64,000 nt of DNA from Erythrobacter sp. YJ-T3-07. Lineage in GTDB: Bacteria > Pseudomonadota > Alphaproteobacteria > Sphingomonadales > Sphingomonadaceae. Made by a program: the position numbers and the translations under genes. Below are positions 52,409 through 61,370 of the stretch, in pieces. The notes under the pieces are model-generated. The model was not told where the DNA came from. It worked only from the letters and a program-made list of their open reading frames with translations, and did not search any database. Position 1 is the first letter of the stretch. Each line of letters opens with the position of its first letter. The stretch covers positions 620,001 to 684,000 of the forward strand of contig NZ_JAEAGP010000001.1 in the NCBI RefSeq assembly GCF_015999305.1, given 5' to 3'.

Positions 52409-53149
52409 CTATCGTGCTGCCGGGGTGTCGATCGGGGTCGGGCGGCTGGTCTCCATCGAGACCACGCGGAACTCGATCCGCCGGTTGGCCGGGTCCGCCG
52501 GGCTCAGGCCTTTGACCGGGCGTGTGGAGCCGAAGCCGTTGGCGATCAGGTTCTGCCCCGGAATCCCCCGCTCGATCAGTTCGCGGCGGACCATCTGCGC
52601 ACGATCCTGCGACAGCGCGAGGTTGACCTTGGGCGAGCCGGAGGTGTCCGTGTGACCCGAAATCGCCACGATCGCGCCCACGCAGGGGCGCATCGCGGTG
52701 GCCAGTTCGTCGAGCAGTTCCTCGCTGCCGGGGATGAACTCGGCGGAGGATTCCTCGAACCGGATCGTGCGTTCGGCCAGCACGCCCAAGAGCTCGCTCT
52801 CACAGCGCAGCGATTCGATATCCATGTCGCCCGAGGCGAGCATCGTGCCGTCGGTCCAGTGGACCCCGCCAACGCCCGGAATTGCGGCGATCGCCTGTGC
52901 GATGCGCGCGCGCTCAAGCTCGGTCAGGTCGCGTGCGGGGGTCAGCATCGGGTGGCGGGTCGGCCAGCCGCGCGCGGTGGTGAAGCGCACCGAAACCTTG
53001 CGGCCCGCGCCCTGCTGATCGGGCAGGGCAGCGGCAGCGGCCGCCAGACGACCGACAAAAGCGGGGGCAGTCTGCGCGGCACTGATCAGAGCCATCGCAC
53101 AGACAAGCAGCGCGCCGGCGACCAGGATCAGGATGGGGCGATTGCTCAC
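52409..53149 (-). CDS. OmpA-family peptidoglycan-binding membrane protein
   Basis: A 246-residue protein starting at a GTG preceded by a purine-rich GGGGTGGG. An N-terminal membrane segment (ILILVAGALLVCAMALIS) anchors it. The C-terminal OmpA domain contains VAISGHTDTSGSPKVNLALS, then QDRAQMVRRELIERGI and ANRRIEFRVV, with the Asp and Arg that bind diaminopimelate. The middle region is of unknown type. It likely tethers the inner membrane to the cell wall. Confidence 0.83.
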   Translation of the reverse strand: MSNRPILILVAGALLVCAMALISAAQTAPAFVGRLAAAAAALPDQQGAGRKVSVRFTTARGWPTRHPMLTPARDLTELERARIAQAIAAIPGVGGVHWTDGTMLASGDMDIESLRCESELLGVLAERTIRFEESSAEFIPGSEELLDELATAMRPCVGAIVAISGHTDTSGSPKVNLALSQDRAQMVRRELIERGIPGQNLIANGFGSTRPVKGLSPADPANRRIEFRVVSMETSRPTPIDTPAAR

Positions 53150-53200
53150 CCCACCCCGATAGACAGTGCCTGCCCCAAAGGACAAGCGTGCGGGCCAGGC

Positions 53201-54898
53201 TTATTCCTGATCGAGCCCTTCGGCGACGCCGACCAGCTTGAGGAATTCCTGCCGGTAGAAGTCACGCTGCGGCCCCGCCAGCGCGCGGATCGCAGCATAG
53301 TCGTAATCGTCGAGCAGCGTGTCGCCGCGCAGCTTCTGGGCGAAGGCGGCGACCGAAGTGGCGAAGGCGAAGTCGCCCGAGGGGGCAGGTGCGGCGGCAA
53401 GCATCCGGGCAGGTAGCGCCTCGGTGATCAGCGTCGAGGTGTCACCGTCCGGCTGCTTGTAGCGCAGCTTGACGAAGGCGGCTTCGGTGGCCTTGTCGCT
53501 CGCCGCCTGCGGAATCTTGTCCTGATAGCGGCGCTCGGGGATCCAGCCCTCGGCACTGGCGGGCACGACCTCGTAGATCGCGGTGACCTGGTGGCCCGAT
53601 CCGATATCGCCCGCATCGACCGCGTCGTTATCGAAATCCTGTTCGCGAAGGATGCGGTTCTCGTAGCCGATCAGGCGATACTGGCTGATCACCGCAGGAT
53701 TGAATTCGACCTGGATCTTCACGTCCTTGGCGATGGTGTAGAGCGTCGCGCCGAGCTGTTCGCCGAGCACCTTGCGCGCCTCGATCGCGGAGTCGATGTA
53801 GCCGTAATTGCCGTTACCCTTGTCGGCGATCTGCTCCATCAGAGCTTCGTTGATATTGCCGGTGCCGAAACCAAGCACGCTCATCGCGATGCCGTTCTTG
53901 CGCTTGTCCTCGACATATTCGAGCAGCGCGTCGTTATCCGACAGGCCGACGTTGAAATCGCCGTCGGTGGCCAGGATCACGCGGTTGATCCCGTCGACCT
54001 TGCTTGCCTCGGCAACCTTGTAGGCCAGTTCGAGCCCCGCACCGCCGGCGGTCGATCCGCCTGCCTGCAACTGGTCGAGCGCAGCCATGATCTCACGCGA
54101 GTCGCTGGTCGGTTCGAGCACGAGGCCCGCCGCGCCCGCATAGACCACGATCGAAACGCGATCCTTCGGCGTCAGCTGGCCGACCAGGGTCTTCATCGCG
54201 GTCTTGACCAGCGGCAGCTTGTCCGCGCTCGACATCGAACCCGATACGTCGAGCAGGAAGACGAGGTTGGCGGCGGGCCGCTCTGCCTTCGGCGCCTCGT
54301 ATCCGGCGAGCCCGATGCGCACCAGCCGCGTGTCGGCATCCCACGGGGTGCGCGCGACATCCATGTTGACCGTGAAGGGCGCATCCTTGGCGCTGGTCGG
54401 GCGCGGATAGTCGTAGCGGAAGTAGTTGACGAATTCCTCGGTCCGTACCGCGCCCTTGGGCGGCAGCTGGCCGTCGGTCAGCATCCGGCGAGCGTTGGAA
54501 TAGGCGCCCGTGTCGACATCGACCGAGAAGGTCGAGACCGGCTGTTCCAGCGTCACTGCAACCTCGGACACGTCCTTGCCATCGTACCGCTCCCGGTCGG
54601 GCACGGTCGGAATGACGATCGAGGGGACGTAGCGCAGATCGGGCGAGGTGGTCTGTGCCTGCCCGGTTGCGTCTGCCTCCTCGCGCGAAATACGCGATCC
54701 GGTGACCATGATCGAACTGGGGGCAGCCATCGCCATTGCCGGCGGCGGGGGAGGAGGCGGAGGGGGCGGAGGCGGCATCGGCGGAAGGAATTCGCTGTCG
54801 CCGCGCGAGGCATTGCTGCCGTCTGCGGTCGCACAACCCGCGAGGCCGATGCTGGCCACTGTAAGAACCGCTGCTACCGCAAGTTTGGTCTTCCCCAC
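53201..54898 (-). CDS. VWA-domain lipoprotein (YfbK-like, DUF3520)
   Basis: A 565-residue exported protein starting at a GTG with GGGGAGA eight bases upstream. The lipobox is SIGLAGC. A run of 12 prolines follows, and then SSIMVTGSRISREE, which looks like the TonB-box region of outer-membrane receptors. A vWA N-terminal domain precedes the VWA fold, whose metal site begins LLDVSGSMSSADK and continues with ILATDGDFN. The C-terminal part is the DUF3520 type. Function of this class is unknown; a surface or periplasmic adhesion/scaffold role is inferred. Confidence 0.83.
   Translation of the reverse strand: MGKTKLAVAAVLTVASIGLAGCATADGSNASRGDSEFLPPMPPPPPPPPPPPPAMAMAAPSSIMVTGSRISREEADATGQAQTTSPDLRYVPSIVIPTVPDRERYDGKDVSEVAVTLEQPVSTFSVDVDTGAYSNARRMLTDGQLPPKGAVRTEEFVNYFRYDYPRPTSAKDAPFTVNMDVARTPWDADTRLVRIGLAGYEAPKAERPAANLVFLLDVSGSMSSADKLPLVKTAMKTLVGQLTPKDRVSIVVYAGAAGLVLEPTSDSREIMAALDQLQAGGSTAGGAGLELAYKVAEASKVDGINRVILATDGDFNVGLSDNDALLEYVEDKRKNGIAMSVLGFGTGNINEALMEQIADKGNGNYGYIDSAIEARKVLGEQLGATLYTIAKDVKIQVEFNPAVISQYRLIGYENRILREQDFDNDAVDAGDIGSGHQVTAIYEVVPASAEGWIPERRYQDKIPQAASDKATEAAFVKLRYKQPDGDTSTLITEALPARMLAAAPAPSGDFAFATSVAAFAQKLRGDTLLDDYDYAAIRALAGPQRDFYRQEFLKLVGVAEGLDQE
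54740..54775 (-). repeat. Twelve-codon poly-proline tract
   Basis: Twelve consecutive proline codons (mixed CCG, CCT, CCC) in the VWA lipoprotein gene; the plus strand reads as a G-rich tract of GGCGG/GGAGG repeats. Translation should need EF-P, and the DNA could form G-quadruplexes or vary in length. Confidence 0.8.
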
Positions 54899-54991
54899 CG
54901 CTCGATCTCCCCATGTCGGCGTGCAATCTATAGTGCGACTAGTTCAGCCCGTGCCAGTGAATGTCTTGTGAATGCAGCGGGCGCGCGGCGT

Positions 54992-56452
54992 TCATTCTTG
55001 TTCCTGCCCGAGATTACGGCGGAACAGCACGCGGTCGTCTTCGCGGAAGCCGACGAACCACACGATCACCGCGTAGGTCGCGAGGATGGCGGGGATGCCG
55101 ACCACCAGCTCGACCCATTCGGGCAGCTGCGTGACCCCCCAGCCGACCAGCGCGGCGGGGATCGCGGCGATCACCAGCCCCCAGCGGAAATTGTTGACCG
55201 TTTCGCCCAGAATGCGGCCGAGCATCACGCTCTTGATAATGCTCGCCGCAGCAAGCGAGATGGCCAGCGCCAGCGCGGCGGCGGGTGCGCGCAGGCTTTC
55301 GGAGAGGTCATATTCGGTGATCGCGACCATGAAGCCGATGGTCAGCACCGCCTGGAACGCGATGGTCGCGATCGAGACGATCAGGTTGCGCATCCGCGCG
55401 ATGTAGATCAGCGCGCTTTCGGAGACGACCGCCAGCGCGGCGACCACTTCGGCCACCAGCAGGATCGACAGCGCGCCGGTGCCGCTGACGAAGTCCGGCC
55501 CCAGCAGGCCCATCACCGCCTCGCCGGGAATCGCCAGCGCGAGCGCGATGCCTGCCTGCATGGCGACGATCCAGAAGCCGACCTGGCAGATCTGTTTCGC
55601 GATTGCGGAGCGGTCGCCCACCTTCAGCGCGGCGGTGATCACCGGGCCCAGGATCGGATCGAAGCTGGTCTTCAGCTTCTGCGGCAGCGTGGCGACTTGC
55701 TGGACCGCGTAATAGACCCCGACCTGAGAGGGATTGGCGAACTGCGCGAGGATGAACAGGTCGAGCTTGCGGGTGCCCCATTCGATCGCGTCCGCGCCTG
55801 CCAGCGGCAGGTTGCGCACCGCAAGGCGGAACACGCGCGCGGGATGCGGCAGCCAGCCGCGCGGCAGGCCGTAATGACGGATCGCGGGCATGAACGCGGC
55901 GACCGATGCGGCGACGATCGACACGACATAAGCCAGTTCGAGCCCGCTGTCGGGCACCACGAAGAACAGCGCGCCCGCCGCGATTGAGATCGCCCACGGC
56001 TCCACGATCGCGCGGCTGCGCACGGTCGCGCCGATATCGAACCGGTAGGCGCAGGCCGCCAGCGCAACCTCGGTCAGCGCGAAAGGCAGGATCGTGAAGA
56101 CCAGCAGCCACGAAAGGTCGCCATTCGCGCCGCTGGGAAACATCGGCTGCGGAAAGATCAGCAGCAGGCCGGTGAAGACCAGCGAAGTGACCAGACTGAG
56201 CGTCAGCGCATCGGCGACGGTGTGCGATGGGTCGCGCGTGTCGTTCTCGCTCAGCTGCTGGGCGAGGCCGCGCTTCTGGCCGAGCACCGCGACCTGGCTG
56301 GCCAGCTCGATCAATACCAGCGCCGCGGCGAAGCGGCCCAGCATCTCGTCGCCATACAGGCGCCCGCCGATGAACAGGAACGGGATGCGCGCCGCGAGGC
56401 GGATCAGGAAGCCGAAGAAATTGGTCCGTCCGCCGCGCGCGAGCGCAGCCAT
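54992..56452 (-). CDS. Oligosaccharide/lipopolysaccharide flippase-like membrane protein
   Basis: A multi-pass membrane protein of 486 residues from the ATG at 56452 (AAGGAGG upstream at a long 14-base spacing). A TTG at 56521, overlapping the gpsA stop as TTGA, would extend it to 509 residues. Segments such as GRTNFFGFLIRLAARIPFLF, QKLKTSFDPILGPVITAAL and VAEVVAALAVVSESALIYIA fit the polysaccharide transporter (Wzx/MurJ) fold. The cargo cannot be told. It follows gpsA on the same strand. Confidence 0.75.
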   Translation of the reverse strand: MAALARGGRTNFFGFLIRLAARIPFLFIGGRLYGDEMLGRFAAALVLIELASQVAVLGQKRGLAQQLSENDTRDPSHTVADALTLSLVTSLVFTGLLLIFPQPMFPSGANGDLSWLLVFTILPFALTEVALAACAYRFDIGATVRSRAIVEPWAISIAAGALFFVVPDSGLELAYVVSIVAASVAAFMPAIRHYGLPRGWLPHPARVFRLAVRNLPLAGADAIEWGTRKLDLFILAQFANPSQVGVYYAVQQVATLPQKLKTSFDPILGPVITAALKVGDRSAIAKQICQVGFWIVAMQAGIALALAIPGEAVMGLLGPDFVSGTGALSILLVAEVVAALAVVSESALIYIARMRNLIVSIATIAFQAVLTIGFMVAITEYDLSESLRAPAAALALAISLAAASIIKSVMLGRILGETVNNFRWGLVIAAIPAALVGWGVTQLPEWVELVVGIPAILATYAVIVWFVGFREDDRVLFRRNLGQEQE

Positions 56453-56517
56453 ATCGTCGCGCGGAGCCTCCTTGGCGGGAGCCTCGTCGCGCGGATTTCC
56501 GGTCGTGTCGTTCGCGC

Positions 56518-57507
56518 TCAAGCGGAGCGGCTTTCGGTGGTCAGCGGGCGAGCGAGCAGCGCGTCGGCAATATCGGCGGCCTTGGCACCTTCGAGCAGGG
56601 CGACCACCGCGTCGACGATCGGCATGTTGATCCCTTCGGCGCGGGCAAGCCGCTGCAGCACGGGCGCGGTGTGCGCGCCCTCGGCCACGGTCTGGCGGTT
56701 GGCCATCAGGTCGGCCGCAGCCTGCCCCTCGCCGATCGCCTTGCCGAGCGAGAAGTTGCGGCTGGAGGTGGAGGAACAAGTCAGCACCAGATCGCCCAGC
56801 CCGCACAGGCCGGTCATCGTATCGAAACTGGCTCCGCGCGCCGCGCCGAACCGCGCCATTTCGGCGAACCCACGCGTGATCAGCGCGTTGCGCGCATTCT
56901 GGCCGAGCGCGAGCCCGTCGACCACGCCGCAGGCAATAGCGAGCACGTTCTTGACCGCGCCGCCGATCTCCGCACCGATCAGGTCGTCGCTGTAATAGGG
57001 GCGGAAGGTCGGCCGGGCGATCACGGGAGAAAGCCGCTCCCACTGCTCCGGGCCGTCCTCGCAGGCGAGGGTTACGGCGGCGGGCAGTCCGGCAGCGACT
57101 TCGTGCGCGAAGGTCGGGCCGGACAGAGCGGCGAGGCTGGCCTTGGGGCAGGCCTCGTGCGCCATGTCGCTCATCAGCGCGCCGGTCGACTGCTCGATCC
57201 CCTTGGCGCAGATCACCAGATCGCCGGAGAACTCCGGCATGTCGGCGAGCACCTTGCGCAGGTGCTGTGCAGGCGCGACCGCGAGCACGGTCTGCGCATC
57301 CGCGATATCGGCCAAATCGCTGGTCGCGCGGATGGACGGGGCGAGCTGCGCATCGGGCAGGAAGGGCGTATTGCGGTGGTCGGCGTTGATCTCTGCCACC
57401 ACCTCGGGCTCGAGCGCCCACAGCGTCACGTCGCGCCCATCGCTGGCGAGCATCTGCGCGAGCGCGGTTCCCCACGCGCCGCCACCAAGCACTGCTACAT
57501 CTGCCAT
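56518..57507 (-). CDS. gpsA: NAD(P)-dependent glycerol-3-phosphate dehydrogenase
   Basis: A 329-residue cytosolic enzyme making sn-glycerol-3-phosphate for phospholipids. The dinucleotide fold is VAVLGGGAWGTALAQMLASD, and the catalytic region has GAEIGGAVKNVLAIACGVVD and TGLCGLGDLVLTCSSTSSRN. The ATG at 57507 overlaps the tsaD stop by one base. Length is normal. Confidence 0.96.
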   Translation of the reverse strand: MADVAVLGGGAWGTALAQMLASDGRDVTLWALEPEVVAEINADHRNTPFLPDAQLAPSIRATSDLADIADAQTVLAVAPAQHLRKVLADMPEFSGDLVICAKGIEQSTGALMSDMAHEACPKASLAALSGPTFAHEVAAGLPAAVTLACEDGPEQWERLSPVIARPTFRPYYSDDLIGAEIGGAVKNVLAIACGVVDGLALGQNARNALITRGFAEMARFGAARGASFDTMTGLCGLGDLVLTCSSTSSRNFSLGKAIGEGQAAADLMANRQTVAEGAHTAPVLQRLARAEGINMPIVDAVVALLEGAKAADIADALLARPLTTESRSA

Positions 57508-58535
57508 CAGGCCTTCACTCCCGCCCCGCGTGCTGGCTCTGCCTCGGGGTCGAGCGGCCAGCGCGGGCGTGCCTTGTAGTCGAGCGGATCGTTCTGGCCC
57601 AGCCTTTCGCAACCGGCCCATGCGATCATCGCGGCATTGTCCGTGCACAGCCTGGGCGGAGGAGCGATAAAGCGCATCGCGTGGCGTTCTGCCAAAGCCT
57701 CCAGCGCGGCGCGCACGCTGGCATTGGCGGCCACCCCGCCCGCGACAACCAGCGCGGGCGCATGGCCGGATGTCGCGATCGCGCGCTCAAGCCGGTCGGT
57801 CAGGCAGTCGATCGCCGCCTGCTGGAACGACGCGGCGATGTCGGCGGTCGAATATTTCCCGCTGTCGTGCGCGCGCAGCACCGCGCTCTTGAGCCCGGCG
57901 AAGGAGAAATGCGGTTCCTTGCCGCCGACCAGCGGGCGGGGCAGGGGCACGGCCTTCGGATCGCCCTCGCGCGCCAGCTTCTCGACCGCAGGCCCGCCGG
58001 GGAAGCCGAGGCCGAGAATCTTGGCGGTCTTGTCGAACGCCTCGCCCACCGCATCGTCGATCGTGGTCGCCAGCCGGCGGTACTGCCCCACGCCTTCGCA
58101 GCGCAGGATCTGGCAGTGCCCGCCCGAGACCAGCAGCAGGAGGTAGGGAAATTCGAGCTCGGCATCGACCAGCCGGGGGCTGAGCGCGTGGCCTTCCAGA
58201 TGATTGACCGCGATCAGCGGCACGTCGCTCGCCATTGCCAGCGCCTTGGCACTGACCAGCCCGACCATCACCCCGCCGATCAGCCCCGGACCGGCAGTCG
58301 CGGCGATCGCATCGAGATCGCCGAGCTGCATGCCGGCTTCGTCCATCACTTCGGCCAGCATCGGCGCGATCCGCTCCGCATGGGCGCGCGCGGCGATTTC
58401 CGGCACGACGCCGCCATAGGGGCGATGCGCTTCGTCCTGCGATGCGATCCGCTGCGCGATGATCCGCCGGTCGGTGCCGACCAGCGCCACCGCAGTTTCG
58501 TCGCAACTGGATTCGATCCCGAGTACCACTGGCAT
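57507..58535 (-). CDS. tsaD: tRNA threonylcarbamoyltransferase TsaD
   Basis: A 342-residue ASKHA-fold protein. It begins MPVVLGIESSCDETAVALV and has the metal-binding NHLEGHALSP as well as LLVSGGHCQIL and VVAGGVAANASVR. It adds the threonylcarbamoyl group to A37 of ANN-decoding tRNAs, with TsaB and TsaE encoded elsewhere. It is divergent from hemC with a 45-base gap, an arrangement common in alphaproteobacteria. Confidence 0.97.
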   Translation of the reverse strand: MPVVLGIESSCDETAVALVGTDRRIIAQRIASQDEAHRPYGGVVPEIAARAHAERIAPMLAEVMDEAGMQLGDLDAIAATAGPGLIGGVMVGLVSAKALAMASDVPLIAVNHLEGHALSPRLVDAELEFPYLLLLVSGGHCQILRCEGVGQYRRLATTIDDAVGEAFDKTAKILGLGFPGGPAVEKLAREGDPKAVPLPRPLVGGKEPHFSFAGLKSAVLRAHDSGKYSTADIAASFQQAAIDCLTDRLERAIATSGHAPALVVAGGVAANASVRAALEALAERHAMRFIAPPPRLCTDNAAMIAWAGCERLGQNDPLDYKARPRWPLDPEAEPARGAGVKA

Positions 58536-58540
58536 GGCGC

Positions 58541-58569
58541 TTTCCCTTAACGCTGCGCCGGGCTAGGGC
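58541..58569 (+). promoter_or_regulatory. Possible near-leaderless promoter of hemC
   Basis: TTTCCC, 17 bases, TAGGGC, with the hemC ATG 11 bases after the -10 box. The -35 box is poor; the call leans on the repeated layout seen at other starts. Confidence 0.28.
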
Positions 58570-58580
58570 AAGCAAAGCCT

Positions 58581-59510
58581 ATGAAAGCGATACCCGTCAT
58601 TCGCCTCGGCACACGCCGATCCCCGCTTGCCATGGCGCAGGCGCACGAGACTCGCGCGCGGCTGTGCGCCGCCCATGGATGGGACGAAAGCGCGGTCGAA
58701 TTGGTCCCCGTGGTTGCCGGCGGCGACAAGGTGCAGGACCGCCCGCTGGCCGATGTCGGCGGCAAGGCGCTGTGGACCCGCGAGCTCGACGCGTGGCTCG
58801 ACGAAGGGCGGATCGACGCGGCGGTCCATTCGCTGAAGGATGTCGAGACGATCCGGCCCGAGTGGATCACGCTCGCCGCGATTTTGCCGCGCGCGGACCG
58901 GCGCGACGTGCTGCTGGGGGCAAGCTCGCTGCGCAGCATCCCGCAGGGGGCAACGCTGGGGACCAGCGCACCGCGCCGCGCCGCGCAGATGAAGAACCTG
59001 CGCCCCGATATCGAGACCGTGCTGTTTCGCGGCAATGTCGCGACCCGCATGGCCAAGCTGCAGGCGGGCGAGGCGGATGTTACACTGCTCGCCGCGGCGG
59101 GGCTGGAGCGGCTGGGGCAGGAATCGGTCGGCACGCCGCTGCCGCTCGAAACCTGGCTGCCCGCGCCCTCGCAGGGGGCGATCGGGATCGAGTGCCGGAC
59201 GCAGGATAGCGTGATCCGCAGACACCTCGATGCGCTGGACGATGCGCCCACGCGGCGCGAGGTGGCAGCGGAGCGCGCGCTGCTGGAGGCGCTGGGCGGC
59301 TCGTGCCACAGCCCGGTGGGCGTGCTGGTCGAGAACGCGGATGAAGGCCTGCACATGCGCGCCGCGCTGTTCAGCGCCGACGGGGCGGAGCGGGTCGATG
59401 GTTCAATCGACCTGACGCCGGGCGACGGCGAGGCCATTCGCGCCTTCGCTGCCGACCTGCTAGCGCGCGCCACCCCGGGCATCACCCCACTGTTCACCGG
59501 CGCGAGCTGA
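58581..59510 (+). CDS. hemC: Hydroxymethylbilane synthase (porphobilinogen deaminase)
   Basis: A 309-residue enzyme joining four porphobilinogens in haem biosynthesis. It starts MKAIPVIRLGTRRSPLAMAQ, carries VHSLKDVET with the catalytic Asp, LGTSAPRRAAQMK, and the cofactor-attachment Cys242 in GGSCHSPVG. Length is normal. hemD follows ten bases after the stop. Confidence 0.97.
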   Translation: MKAIPVIRLGTRRSPLAMAQAHETRARLCAAHGWDESAVELVPVVAGGDKVQDRPLADVGGKALWTRELDAWLDEGRIDAAVHSLKDVETIRPEWITLAAILPRADRRDVLLGASSLRSIPQGATLGTSAPRRAAQMKNLRPDIETVLFRGNVATRMAKLQAGEADVTLLAAAGLERLGQESVGTPLPLETWLPAPSQGAIGIECRTQDSVIRRHLDALDDAPTRREVAAERALLEALGGSCHSPVGVLVENADEGLHMRAALFSADGAERVDGSIDLTPGDGEAIRAFAADLLARATPGITPLFTGAS

Positions 59511-59520
59511 GCGAAGAGCC

Positions 59521-60261
59521 ATGGGTGCGACCGTCTTCGTGCTGCGGCCCGAACCGGGCCTCTCCGCCACGCTGGCGCGTGGGCGCAAGCAGGGCCTCGC
59601 GATGGAGGCGATGCCGCTGAGCCGTGCCGAGGCGGTTGCCTGGCAGGTGCCCGCGGGCACGTTCGACGGTATCCTGCTGGGCAGCGCCAACGCGCTGCGT
59701 CATGCGGAGAAGGGTGCGGACGAGGGCGCGGGCCGAATTTCAGAGACAATGGGCAGCAGCGCGGCAGATACCGGCCTCGACATGCTTCCCCGACTGCCCG
59801 TCTATGCCGTGGGCAAGGCGACCGCGCAGGCCGCCTGCTCGCTCCGATTTCCGATCGCGCAGGTGGGTGAGGGCGGGCTTCAGAAGTTGCTCGACACGCT
59901 GGCCCCCGATGCCCCGCTGCGGCTGCTGCGCCTTGCGGGCGAGGATCGCATGACACTCTCTCCGCCCGAGGGAGTGACCATAGAGACCTGCACCACCTAC
60001 CGGATCGTGCACCGCGCGCTGGATGAAGAAGATGCCGCGCGGCTGCGCGAGGGCGGGGTCGTGCTGCTGCACTCGGGCGTGGCGGCACGCCACTTCGCTG
60101 CCGAGTGCCAGCGCGCAGGTGTGGATCGTGCGAAGCTGTCGCTTGCTGCGCTCGCCCCGCGTATTGCATCACATGCTTCGGATGGCTGGAAAAGCGTCGC
60201 CGTGGCACCCGAAACCAACGACGCCGCGCTGCTTTCCCTGGTCGCGGATATGTGCCATTAA
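59521..60261 (+). CDS. hemD: Uroporphyrinogen-III synthase
   Basis: A 246-residue two-domain enzyme that cyclises hydroxymethylbilane. HemD sequences diverge strongly, but VFVLRPEPGLSATLARG, then GILLGSANALRHAE, PVYAVGKATAQAAC and VLLHSGVAARHFAAEC match the family pattern. Position after hemC supports the call. It should supply the precursor of haem, also used by the phytochrome's haem oxygenase. Confidence 0.88.
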   Translation: MGATVFVLRPEPGLSATLARGRKQGLAMEAMPLSRAEAVAWQVPAGTFDGILLGSANALRHAEKGADEGAGRISETMGSSAADTGLDMLPRLPVYAVGKATAQAACSLRFPIAQVGEGGLQKLLDTLAPDAPLRLLRLAGEDRMTLSPPEGVTIETCTTYRIVHRALDEEDAARLREGGVVLLHSGVAARHFAAECQRAGVDRAKLSLAALAPRIASHASDGWKSVAVAPETNDAALLSLVADMCH

Positions 60262-60317
60262 CCAATAACCGCTAAGCTTCGGTGCGGGATCACGGAGCAT
60301 ACGGGAATGGAAATGTA

Positions 60318-61316
60318 ATGGATTTGGATGAAGTCCGGCAGGATAGCATGCGCCCGTCGCGTGCCTGGCTGGGCATGGTGCTGGTAATCGTGCTGCTGGT
60401 CGCGGCGGGGGCATTGTTCCTCGTCTGGCGGCCCGAAACCTATACCGAAACGGTTGCCGCACTGACCGACAAGAGCGGCGATGCGAACGCGCCGTCGGCG
60501 AACGCCGGGGCCAGCCCGATGGCAACGCCGGCGATGACCGAACCTGCGCAGGCCGCGACCATCATCCCCACGCCGCGCCGCTCCGCCACCAATCCAAGCG
60601 CCTCCGGCACCCCGAACGTACGCCAGACCGCTTCGCAAGCGAGCGCCGCGCGCGTTGAACAGCAACAGGGCGGGATCGAGCAGCGGCTCGCGCAGGCCGA
60701 AGCGCGCCTTTCCCGGCTCGACCTGCAGGCGCAGGCCGCCGCCGGCAATGCCGCGCGGGCCGAGGGGCTGCTGATCTCCTTCGCCACCCGCCGCTCGATC
60801 GAGCGTGGGGCAGAACTTGGTTATCTTGCCGACCAGTTGCGCCTGCGTTTCGGCGATGCGCTGCCCAACGCGGTGCGCACGCTGACCGATATGAGCCGCA
60901 ATCCGGTCACGCTCGACCAGCTGCTCGCGCGGCTCGAGGGCCTCGAGCCCAAGCTGCGCGCATCTCCCGAGGAGCCCAGCCTGCAACGGCTTCGGCGCGA
61001 ATTGTCCAACCTGTTCGTGGTCCGTCGCCGCAGCTCGCCCTCGCCACGCCCGCAGCGGCGCATCGAGCGGGCGAAGATGTTCCTCGAAACGGGCCGCTAC
61101 GAGGCCGCGATCGAGGAAGTCCAGAACATGCCGGGTGCCGAGGCGGCCGACCAGTGGATTGCCGACGTGCGCCGCTACGCTGCCGCGCAGCGCGCGCTCG
61201 ACCTCATTGAAACCGCCGCAGTGCTCGAACCGCGCAAGCTGCGCGATGGCTCGGGCGAGCGGATCGATCAGCCCAGCCCGGCGGTCGCGCCGGTGAAGCA
61301 GCAGCAGCAGCGGTAG
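60318..61316 (+). CDS. Mic60/mitofilin-like inner-membrane protein
   Basis: A 332-residue protein. One N-terminal membrane helix (AWLGMVLVIVLLVAAGALFL) is followed by a Pro/Ala/Thr-rich linker, a Gln/Ala-rich coiled coil (EQQQGGIEQRLAQAEARLSR) and a C-terminal helical region with LFVVRRRSS, then AKMFLETGRYEAAIEEVQNM and RRYAAAQRALDLIETAAVL. That end fits the mitofilin signature of alphaproteobacterial Mic60 (COG4223), which is known to sit after hemC-hemD. In relatives it shapes or tethers intracytoplasmic or outer membranes. The ATG at 60318 is preferred over an upstream start. Confidence 0.75.
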   Translation: MDLDEVRQDSMRPSRAWLGMVLVIVLLVAAGALFLVWRPETYTETVAALTDKSGDANAPSANAGASPMATPAMTEPAQAATIIPTPRRSATNPSASGTPNVRQTASQASAARVEQQQGGIEQRLAQAEARLSRLDLQAQAAAGNAARAEGLLISFATRRSIERGAELGYLADQLRLRFGDALPNAVRTLTDMSRNPVTLDQLLARLEGLEPKLRASPEEPSLQRLRRELSNLFVVRRRSSPSPRPQRRIERAKMFLETGRYEAAIEEVQNMPGAEAADQWIADVRRYAAAQRALDLIETAAVLEPRKLRDGSGERIDQPSPAVAPVKQQQQR

Positions 61317-61370
61317 GACACAGCCTCTCTCGGGCCGGGCAGCCAACCCCCGGTGCGAGGCCAGCCTAGC

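Noticed and set aside
53591..55987. A 798-codon plus-strand open frame across the VWA and flippase genes
   Set aside because: It crosses two real genes on the opposite strand, and its Asp/His/Arg-rich composition is typical of antisense shadow frames.
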